Below, in pieces: positions 8,801 to 14,195 of a DNA stretch of 14,195 nucleotides. Location of the stretch: contig JAISDI010000282.1 in assembly GCA_031264895.1 (NCBI GenBank), forward strand, positions 1 to 14,195, given 5' to 3'. The position numbers and the translations under genes are program-made. Source of the stretch: Endomicrobium sp. GTDB taxonomy: Bacteria; Elusimicrobiota; Endomicrobiia; Endomicrobiales; Endomicrobiaceae. Numbering within the stretch: position 1 is the stretch's first letter; each line of letters opens with the position of its first letter. The notes beneath the pieces were generated by a model. It was not told the origin of the DNA, did no database searches, and saw only the letters and a program-made list of their open reading frames with translations.

Positions 8801-11800
8801 GAGGAAAAAGACCGTCTTGCAAAAGAAGAGGCAGAAAGACAGGCAAAACTTGCCGAAGAAGCAAGGCAGAAAGCGGAAGCTGAAGAAAAAGCAAGAATAG
8901 AAAAAGAACAGGAAGAAGCAAGATCAAAAGCTGAAGCTGAAGAAAAAAACCGTCTTGCAAAAGAAGAAGCAGAAAGACAGGCAAAACTTGCCGAAGAAGC
9001 AAGACAGAAAGCAGAAGCGGAAGAAAAAGCAAGAATAGAAAAAGAGCAGGAAGAAGCAAGATCAAAAGCCGAAGCTGAGAAAAAAGAGCGACTTGCCAAA
9101 GAAGAGGCAGAAAGAAAAGCGAAAGAAGAAGCCGAAAGACAGGCAAAACTTGCCGAAGAAGCGAGACAGAAAGCCGAAGCTGAGAAAAAAGAACGTCTTG
9201 CAAAAGAAGAGGCGGAAAGAAAAGCCAAAGAAGAAGCAGAAAGACAGGCAAAGCTTGTCGAAGAAGCGAGACAGAAAGCAGCGGCAGAAGAAAAAGCAAG
9301 ATTAGAGAAAGAACAAGCAAGAATAAAAGCCGAAGCTGAGGAAAAAGACCGTCTTGCAAAAGAACAAACGGAAAAAAGAGCCAAAGAAGAGGCTGAAAGG
9401 TTGCATGCCGAAGAAGAGAGAAAATTAAGAAAGGCCAGACAGGATGCAGAACTTCATGCTGCTCTTGAAGCCGAGAAAAAAGCCAGAGAAGAAGCCAAAA
9501 GACATGAGAAACTTGCCGAAGAGGAAAGACTGAAAGCAGAAGAAAAAGCAAAAAAAGAAAAGGAAGAATCAAAGTTAAGAGCAGAAACAGAAGAAAAAGA
9601 ACGTCTTGCGAAAGAAGAGGCGGAAAGAAAAGCCAAAGAAGAAGCAGAAAAATTGGCTCGCGAACAAGCTACAAAACCGCCCGAAGCCCTGCCGGAAAAT
9701 AAAACGCAGGAAGAAAAACAAGAGGAACCTAAATCAAAAGACTATTCCGTTATAACGACTTTCGGCGAAGCAATTGAAGCGATCAAAGCCGAGCCGGATA
9801 ACTTTAACCATTATTTAAAGCGGGCTGTGCTGTACGAGCGTAAAAAAGATAATTTTAATGCTTTAAATGATTATAAGCAGGCCGAAAAACTTACCGGAGG
9901 AAAAGAACCTTCCGTTTTTATCTCCAGAGGAAACTTTTATTTTAATTCCAACCAAATGAAAGAAGCCGAAACTGACTTTACGAAGGCGCTGGAGTTTAAT
10001 CCCGACGATTCGCATCTCTATTTGAAAAGAGCGCAAAGCAGACAGGCGCTCGGCAAAGAGGCTGAATTTATGCAGGATCTGGAAAAGGCCTTGGAGATCG
10101 ACGCCGACAATCCGCAGGTATACGTAATGCGCGCCGAGCATAATGTTTACAAAAACGCTTTTCAAAAAGCTTTGGAAGACGTCAATAAAGTTCTTGAACT
10201 CAAGCCCGACAATGCGAGCGTGCATTATTTTAAAGGATTTATCAATTTTAATTTGAAAAATTATAAAGAATGTTATGAAAACATGGGCAAAGCTCTTGAG
10301 CTTAAGACCGAAGAAAAAGAAATTTATAAATATTTGGGAATATGCGCCTGTAAACTCGAAAAATTTAAAGAGGCGGCAGACTCTTTGTTTAAGGCTCTGG
10401 AATTCGGACTTCAGGATAAGGATGTTTATTTTTACAGAGCAACTGCGGAATTTAAACTTGGCAATTTCGATAAAAGCATTATCGACGTATCCAAAGCGAT
10501 AGAATTAAATCAGAAAGATTTCTCATATTATTTGTTAAGAGCCAGAAATTACGATAAACAGGGCGTTTTTGATAAAGCTTTTAAAGATTACGAAAAAGCC
10601 TTAAAATTTAATTCGGCCGATACTGAACTGAAAATAGAAAAAGTCCGGTTTCTCGTGAAATATGAAAAATACAGCGCTGCCGTAAAAGATTTTACCGATC
10701 TTATTTCCAAAGAGAATATGAACGCCGAATATTATAAAGAGCGCGGATTTTGTTATCAAAAACTCGGCAAAGAGAAAAACGCAAAAGCGGATTTTGAGCA
10801 GGCTTTCAAACTCAATCCGTCAATAGACGTTCCTATAGAAAAACCCAAAGCTGCTCCGGTTATTAAAAAACCGGAAATTCCGGCAGTTTTGCCCGCAGAA
10901 AAAAAAGTTGAAGTTAAAGAGCCTGAGAAACCCGTAATTTCTGAGGTAAAAATTCCGGAAGATAAAAAAGAAGAGCCTGAAGCCAAAGAAAAAGAACAAA
11001 AAGCAGCCGCTTTGCCGGAAATAAAAACTCCGGATGTACAAAAGAAAGATTTTTTATCCGAACCCGTGAAAAAAGAACCCGTGCCGGTAGTTGTCGGAGA
11101 TAAACCGGAAGAAAAACAGAAAAAAGACATATTGGCGGCGGAACCCAAAAAAGATATTCTTCCAAAAGCTAAAGAAGAGGCAAAAGAAGACAAACCGAAA
11201 AAACCGGGATTCTTTTCCAAATTATTCGCTAAAAAAAGCGTTCCCGAAGATAAAGATTCTAAAAAAGCCGAGCTTCCCAAAAAGGCTGAACTCCCGAAAG
11301 TTGAACCCAAAAAAGATTTTCCTAAAGCGGCAGAAATAAAAACCGAACTTCCAAAACCCGAAAAAGATGTTTTAAAAACTACTGAACTCCCTAAGCCTGA
11401 ACTGCCAAAAGCCGAAGCAAAGGCAGAATTGCCTAAAGCGGAACCAAAGCAGGAAAAACGCCAGCCGCAAGTCGCTCCGGCGCCGGTAGCCGCAAAAAGC
11501 GATGCTGCTGCCCCGAATATAACTTCGATGTTCAACAGAGCGAACGCAAATATGAAGAATAAAAAATACGATTTGGCAATTGAAGATTTCAATAAAGTTT
11601 TAGAGGCCGACCCATACCATTTGCAGTCTTATTTATTGAGGGCGGATTTATACGTTATACAAGGAGATAAAGATAAAGCGATAAAAGATTTAAGCAGGGC
11701 TGCGGAAATATCTCCGGCCGGATTTATGTCGTACTTTAAGCGCGCGGAAATATATTTTTCAAAAGAAATGTTTGACGAAGCTTTTGAAGATTATAAAAAA

Positions 11801-11977
11801 GTTTCCGAAATAAACCCCAAATACGGCGGAGCCTACATGGGCATGGCAAATGTATGCGTAAAACGCGGACAAAATGAAGAAGCAATAGAAAACTACAAAC
11901 TTGCAAAAAAATACGACATAAAATACGGAAAACCCGCCGACGCCGAAATCCAGCGCCTATACGGCGGCAAGTTATAA
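5900..11977 (+). CDS. Giant TPR protein with long charged helix (2025 residues, about 33 TPRs)
   Basis: This very long protein shows no signal peptide or membrane span and is probably a cytoplasmic scaffold. Order: residues about 53-700 hold some 19 consecutive 34-residue tetratricopeptide repeats (pattern AYxxRGxxYxxxGxYxxAxxDFxKALELNP), with a half repeat before them. A Pro/Glu linker (about 752-790) leads to a Glu/Lys/Ala/Arg-rich helix (about 847-1257). Next come about 10 TPRs (about 1290-1641), a Lys/Pro/Glu-rich linker (about 1644-1870) with repeated ELPK motifs and one 'PGFFSKLF' amphipathic patch near 1769-1776, then 4 TPRs to the end. TPRs are known protein-binding scaffolds; the charged section could be a single alpha-helix spacer or a coiled coil. 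The partner is unknown. The start follows from AAAGGA at 5889-5894. No promoter is evident inside the element upstream, so transcription probably comes from 5432-5440 or earlier. Confidence 0.93.
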   Translation: MTINYLKHVKTFINKFIEHVELNPEEMKITYLGSKKEEYDKLQEFYLNAVKQNPSDASAYYNLGQIYHKKGKYKDAVKEFSVSLDLDPNFSFAYISRGESYAALGEYDNSIADFKKAIELNPKNTTSYGGLGNVYRRLGNYAESVRYFNKALEISSGNASAYYGRAMAYRYMDEVDSAIADFSKALELNPSDDYSYNNRGIAYRHREELDKAIYDFNKALEIQPTSYFSFNNRGITYRKMFKEELAEKDFNSAALISPDDAFTHYNLSNLYRYQGLYDKALKEIDKAVNADNSFAPAFMARAHIYCEQEKFDKALEDIEHAIELMPELYFLHCFKGYIKSSLSDFKGAIESYDKSLEIRKDIPEIYYARAAAALSDKNYAQAEADFTKSIEMKFINAEEYAGRGQSYFIMRNYTLAIDDLTEVIGKNSSLSEAYYVRGSSYFDIEEYKKAYDDFLVCVDQNYRVAESLYYAASSSFELGNYQDSVNYFTKAKDAGYPASEIYKKRAKAYMKINDQKNVFTDLQEAVKSNPEDPAIFKMLAENMYKLEKYQDALNYINKTMQISKSDEQAYFIRAQIEFKLNDFISAADDAGYAADLMPDFAAAMVLKADANMSRGDFAQAEKDFGEALSIDPNDINTYMKRALLFIKTEQYEKALPDIEETLILDEKNAYAYLYKAIVYRNLGRFSESLKNYDTALKIFVGAGNIVSDKSIFEYSDYYSGQNANLADLYKDIENINNKLNKVYEKTISEPPVVLPQPVVEEKKEENIKTDEPEVKPQPKPEDTGRIEPEDEESRKILSSLKAKLNDIDNAIKKQDSAAISAIYQKLKTTYEEPKPQKDEQKFSSDMEEELKKAEQAKLEAEERLRKIKEETEIKAKEAERLEHEEAQRQTKLAEEAKQKAEAEEKVRIEKEQEEARIKAEAEEKDRLAKEEAERQTKLAEEARQKAEAEEKARIEKEQEQAKLKAEAEEKDRLAKEEAERQAKLAEEARQKAEAEEKARIEKEQEEARSKAEAEEKNRLAKEEAERQAKLAEEARQKAEAEEKARIEKEQEEARSKAEAEKKERLAKEEAERKAKEEAERQAKLAEEARQKAEAEKKERLAKEEAERKAKEEAERQAKLVEEARQKAAAEEKARLEKEQARIKAEAEEKDRLAKEQTEKRAKEEAERLHAEEERKLRKARQDAELHAALEAEKKAREEAKRHEKLAEEERLKAEEKAKKEKEESKLRAETEEKERLAKEEAERKAKEEAEKLAREQATKPPEALPENKTQEEKQEEPKSKDYSVITTFGEAIEAIKAEPDNFNHYLKRAVLYERKKDNFNALNDYKQAEKLTGGKEPSVFISRGNFYFNSNQMKEAETDFTKALEFNPDDSHLYLKRAQSRQALGKEAEFMQDLEKALEIDADNPQVYVMRAEHNVYKNAFQKALEDVNKVLELKPDNASVHYFKGFINFNLKNYKECYENMGKALELKTEEKEIYKYLGICACKLEKFKEAADSLFKALEFGLQDKDVYFYRATAEFKLGNFDKSIIDVSKAIELNQKDFSYYLLRARNYDKQGVFDKAFKDYEKALKFNSADTELKIEKVRFLVKYEKYSAAVKDFTDLISKENMNAEYYKERGFCYQKLGKEKNAKADFEQAFKLNPSIDVPIEKPKAAPVIKKPEIPAVLPAEKKVEVKEPEKPVISEVKIPEDKKEEPEAKEKEQKAAALPEIKTPDVQKKDFLSEPVKKEPVPVVVGDKPEEKQKKDILAAEPKKDILPKAKEEAKEDKPKKPGFFSKLFAKKSVPEDKDSKKAELPKKAELPKVEPKKDFPKAAEIKTELPKPEKDVLKTTELPKPELPKAEAKAELPKAEPKQEKRQPQVAPAPVAAKSDAAAPNITSMFNRANANMKNKKYDLAIEDFNKVLEADPYHLQSYLLRADLYVIQGDKDKAIKDLSRAAEISPAGFMSYFKRAEIYFSKEMFDEAFEDYKKVSEINPKYGGAYMGMANVCVKRGQNEEAIENYKLAKKYDIKYGKPADAEIQRLYGGKL
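8573..9286 (+). repeat. In-frame 138-bp tandem repeats encoding the charged helix
   Basis: The landmark CTTGCCGAAGAAGC recurs at 8573, 8711, 8849 and 8987, exactly 138 bp (46 codons) apart, then at 9149 (138 plus a 24-bp insertion) and, slightly changed, at 9254 (105 bp). The unit encodes a series like KLAEEARQKAEAEEKARIEK followed by a similar stretch. The spacing shifts are all multiples of three, so the frame is kept. High identity between copies suggests recent amplification. Confidence 0.9.
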
Positions 11978-11985
11978 AGACCGTT

Positions 11986-12037
11986 AATCCCCTTCTGTAA
12001 CAGCCATTGACTGTCACAGAAGGGGATTGTTTTTTTT
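11986..12037 (+). terminator. Rho-independent terminator of the giant TPR gene
   Basis: A 13-bp perfect stem (AATCCCCTTCTGT at 11986-11998 with ACAGAAGGGGATT at 12016-12028) carries an inner ACAG/CTGT stem after one mismatch, and is followed by a G and eight T. It starts eight bases after the stop codon. Confidence 0.94.
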
Positions 12038-12101
12038 GCCCTTAGCAGTTGCCTTAGTACATGTCGTGTAGTGAGTGATCAACCCACTGATTTGTGTTTA
12101 A

Positions 12102-12128
12102 CATGTCCGATTACGAACTTCGGGCATG
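12102..12128 (-). repeat. REP-like palindrome, copy in minus orientation
   Basis: CATGTCCGA (12102-12110) pairs with TCGGGCATG (12120-12128) around a 9-base loop, with one G-T pair. Read on the minus strand it begins GTCATGCCCGAAG, matching the plus-strand copy at 12156-12168 (GTCATTCCCGAAG) in 12 of 13 bases. Confidence 0.65.
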
Positions 12129-12152
12129 ACAACAAAAATGATTTCACTCTCG

Positions 12153-12263
12153 TTTGTCATTCCCGAAGGTTTGTATCGGGAATCCATTTTGCTGTTGTTG
12201 TTGCCGTTAAGTCGTTACCTTTGTCGTTAATAACTAAGCCCACACGGTTTTGGAAATGACAAA
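12153..12263. repeat. Repeat unit with imperfect 12-bp inverted ends and an internal palindrome
   Basis: TTTGTCATTCCC at 12153-12164 is the inverted match of GGAAATGACAAA at 12252-12263 (11 of 12 bases). Inside the left end, ATTCCCGA (12159-12166) and TCGGGAAT (12176-12183) form a perfect 8-bp hairpin with a 9-base loop. The layout suggests a small 111-bp dispersed or MITE-like element. No clear target duplication was found, so mobility is uncertain. Confidence 0.5.
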
Positions 12264-12264
12264 T

Positions 12265-14195
12265 ATGCACAACGAAAAGCAGGAAATTTTAGACAGACTC
12301 AATACTTTAGAAAAAGAGAAGATAGATTTACTTCAGCAATTAAAATTTTTAGAGACAACCCAGCCTAAGCAGCCAAATACCATAAAATTATCCGTAGATG
12401 AAAAAATAAAACTTTTTCGTTCCCTTTTCAAAGGGCGCGAAGACGTATATGCCCGTCGTTTTGAAAACCTGACCACAAATAAAAGCGGCTATTTCCACGT
12501 AAAAAATAAAGACGCGTTTGTGCCTGTAAGCAATGATATTATAAAATCGCATTTACAAGGATATAATGAAAAAGAAGTTTCCTATTATGGAAATATAAAA
12601 GATTTTACTATCGGCATATATCCGCTGTTAAAAGACGATACTGCAAATTTTTTAGCAATAGATTTTGACGAAGAAAATTATAAAACGGAAGTAAAATATT
12701 TTTCTGATATTTGTAAAAAATTATCTTTGCCGGCATATATTGAAATTTCCCGCTCGGGCCGCGGCGCGCATATATGGTTTTTCTTTACGATTCCTATACC
12801 TGCTCAGCTTGCAAGAAAACTAGGGACATTTGTATTATCTAAAACAATGGAAGAATATCCGCTATTGGAATTTTCTTCTTATGACAGAATGTTTCCCGCA
12901 CAAGATTTTTTGCCGAAAGGCGGACTCGGGAATTTAATAGCGCTTCCTTTGCAGAACAAACCCCGTAAAAACGGTTTTTCGGTTTTTGTTGACGATAATT
13001 TTACTCCTTTCAAAGATCAATGGCTGTTTCTTTCTGAAATAAAGAAAATAAGCGCGGAAGAAATTGGAAACGTTTTAAATCAAAATGTAAATTCTTTTGA
13101 TAGTTTGTTCGACGAACTTTCGGAAAAATCAAATAGTAAGAAAGAAGAAAAAGAACTGCTGAAAGATATTATTTTACCTCAGTCCGTAAATGCGGCATTG
13201 AGCAATATGATTTATATCGATACCTCTAATATCCCGCCAAAATTGGTAAGCGCAATTAAAAAACTTGCCGCATTTAGAAATCCGGAGTTTCATAAATTTC
13301 AAACTATGCGGCTGCCCGTGTATAATAAGCCCAGAGTTATATCCTGTGCGGAAATGGAAGAAGGATATATCGCTTTGCCAAGAGGCTGCATTAATGCTCT
13401 GCAAAATTTCTTAAAAGATTTAAATATAAAATTTGAGCTGCATGATAAAAGAATATCCGGCGACAAACTTCAAATCCGCTTTAACGGTAAATTGAGGACA
13501 GCTCAGGAATCGTTTACAAAGAAAATATTAGACAATGATATTTGTATTATGTCTGCTCCAACGGCTTTTGGAAAAACCGTTATAGCCGCAAATATCATAT
13601 CAAAGCGAAAAATAAATACGCTTATACTTGTTCACAGAAAACAATTGTTAGAACAATGGAGAGAAAGATTAGATACTTTCTTAAAAGGAAAAAAAATACA
13701 AATAGGAATTTTGGGAGCAGGTAAATCTAAAGCGAATTATAAAATAGATATTGCAATGCTGCAAACGTTGTCGAGGCAGAAGAATCTGCAAGATATTATG
13801 TCTAAGTACGGACAAATAATTATTGACGAATGCCATCATATCGCGGCTTTTAGTTTTGAACAAGCGGTAAAACATTTCAAAGGCAAATATGTTTTAGGGA
13901 TAAGCGCAACGCCTGAAAGGAAAGACGGACACCAGCCTATTGTTGAAATGCAATGCGGCAAGGTAATAGCGGCTAACGAAAAGCATTATAGCGAAAATAT
14001 ATCCGCGCGGTTTGTCAATTATAAAATAACGGATTTTGAATATTCGCATGATAATTTAGAGATCAGCGATATTTATGAAAATTTGTACAAAAATGAAAAG
14101 CGCAATAAAGCTATTTGTGACGATATAATAAAAGAATACGTACAAAATAAATCCTGTGTCGTGCTGACCGAACGCAAAGAGCATTTAGTCTTGCT
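12265..14195 (+). CDS. TOTE-type archaeo-eukaryotic primase fused to SF2 helicase (3' end outside window)
   Basis: At least 643 residues are visible and the frame runs off the right edge. Residues 1-30 form a short coiled coil. The linker passage FRSLFKGREDVYARRFE (about residues 50-66) opens the primase domain typical of predicted TOTE conflict systems. Catalytic-type residues are visible: D133-F-D135 (IDFD), the SGRGAHIW motif with H169, FPAQD (210-214) and the GGLGNLIALPLQ signature (219-230). A superfamily 2 helicase follows: Walker A SAPTAFGKT from residue 430, LILVHRKQLLEQW (Ia), DECH at 521-524 (II) and SAT at 547-549 (III), then the start of the second RecA domain. ATG 12265 was chosen over in-frame ATG 12256 because GGA (12252-12254) fits only the later one; a stop at 12235 excludes longer starts. 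It probably makes primers or nucleic-acid strands in mobile-element conflict. Its repeat-rich upstream flank fits an accessory gene. Confidence 0.88.
   Translation, partial: MHNEKQEILDRLNTLEKEKIDLLQQLKFLETTQPKQPNTIKLSVDEKIKLFRSLFKGREDVYARRFENLTTNKSGYFHVKNKDAFVPVSNDIIKSHLQGYNEKEVSYYGNIKDFTIGIYPLLKDDTANFLAIDFDEENYKTEVKYFSDICKKLSLPAYIEISRSGRGAHIWFFFTIPIPAQLARKLGTFVLSKTMEEYPLLEFSSYDRMFPAQDFLPKGGLGNLIALPLQNKPRKNGFSVFVDDNFTPFKDQWLFLSEIKKISAEEIGNVLNQNVNSFDSLFDELSEKSNSKKEEKELLKDIILPQSVNAALSNMIYIDTSNIPPKLVSAIKKLAAFRNPEFHKFQTMRLPVYNKPRVISCAEMEEGYIALPRGCINALQNFLKDLNIKFELHDKRISGDKLQIRFNGKLRTAQESFTKKILDNDICIMSAPTAFGKTVIAANIISKRKINTLILVHRKQLLEQWRERLDTFLKGKKIQIGILGAGKSKANYKIDIAMLQTLSRQKNLQDIMSKYGQIIIDECHHIAAFSFEQAVKHFKGKYVLGISATPERKDGHQPIVEMQCGKVIAANEKHYSENISARFVNYKITDFEYSHDNLEISDIYENLYKNEKRNKAICDDIIKEYVQNKSCVVLTERKEHLVL

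Larger units (their letters stand above)
12038..12264. other. Non-coding spacer rich in dispersed-repeat palindromes
   Basis: This 227-bp gap has no credible gene and no clear promoter. It contains two related palindromes in opposite orientations (12102-12128 and 12159-12183), a GTT-rich stretch near 12192-12204, and an inverted-repeat end at 12252-12263. A short 62-codon frame across it (12071-12259) is only a read-through of these repeats. Confidence 0.7.

Noticed and set aside
8573..9286. Regularly spaced repeats as a CRISPR array
   Set aside because: The period is 138 bp, the units are in frame and coding throughout, and there are no unique spacers.
8365..9572. Two long minus-strand open frames (8365-9384 and 8448-9572) rich in Ser/Ala/Phe or Leu
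   Set aside because: They are antisense to the 138-bp purine-rich repeats. Stop codons are rare there because of the skewed composition, the predicted proteins are low-complexity, and the + strand frame is clearly the TPR protein.
10756..11592. Minus-strand 278-codon frame rich in Gly/Ser/Phe
   Set aside because: It lies antisense to the Lys/Pro/Glu-rich linker of the TPR protein. Its composition is the complement of AAA/GAA/CCx codons and it has no ribosome binding site or recognisable domain.
12185..12240. Possible promoter for the primase-helicase gene (TTGTCG or TTGCCG as -35)
   Set aside because: No -10 box of acceptable quality lies at the right spacing, so no promoter is claimed.
12071..12259. 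Short 62-codon frame with a GTG start after the TPR gene
   Set aside because: It runs through the REP-like palindromes, lacks a ribosome binding site, and its peptide (for example VCHSRRFVSGIHF) is the usual translation of such dispersed repeats.
13542..13724. Small + strand frame inside the primase-helicase gene
   Set aside because: It overlaps the Walker A and Ia region of the helicase in another frame, and the longer frame carries the conserved motifs.

Overview
The window is AT-rich bacterial DNA, coding almost throughout and all on the + strand. It holds four long genes and one very small one. Nothing fixes the taxon. The AT-richness, the very large low-similarity proteins and the dispersed palindromic repeats would suit an Elusimicrobiota/Endomicrobium-like or similar host-associated lineage, but that is a guess. 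No tRNA, rRNA, CRISPR array or transposase gene was found.

Region 1 (3-3908) is the 3' part of a giant gene that is already open at the left edge. It has at least 1280 codons here and ends at a strong GCAA-tetraloop terminator. The protein is mostly unrecognisable. Its middle looks like a decayed glycogen-synthase (GT5-type) N-domain followed by a decayed alpha-amylase (GH13-type) barrel, and it contains a diverged internal duplication whose other copy is cut by the window edge.

Region 2 (3992-5733) holds a class II CCA tRNA nucleotidyltransferase/poly(A) polymerase-family gene with an HD domain. It is apparently read from a near-leaderless mRNA under a consensus-like promoter. An 86-residue membrane hairpin protein with glycine zippers in both helices follows, with its own extended -10 promoter.

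Region 3 (5735-12037) begins with a 148-bp MITE-like element that has perfect 18-bp inverted ends and a 4-bp direct repeat. It occupies almost the whole gap between the small membrane gene and a 2025-residue protein. Without the element the two genes would be 14 bp apart, so it probably landed inside an operon. The large protein has about 19 TPRs, a roughly 410-residue highly charged helix encoded by 138-bp tandem repeats, about 10 more TPRs, a Lys/Pro/Glu-rich linker and 4 final TPRs. A strong terminator follows.

Region 4 (12038-14195) starts with about 230 bp of non-coding, palindrome-rich repeat DNA. This runs up to the start of a large gene, cut by the right edge, that encodes a TOTE-type archaeo-eukaryotic primase fused to a superfamily 2 helicase. 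This is a predicted mobile or conflict-system protein and the clearest accessory cargo here. The first and last genes are both truncated by the window, so their full architecture and partners are not visible.
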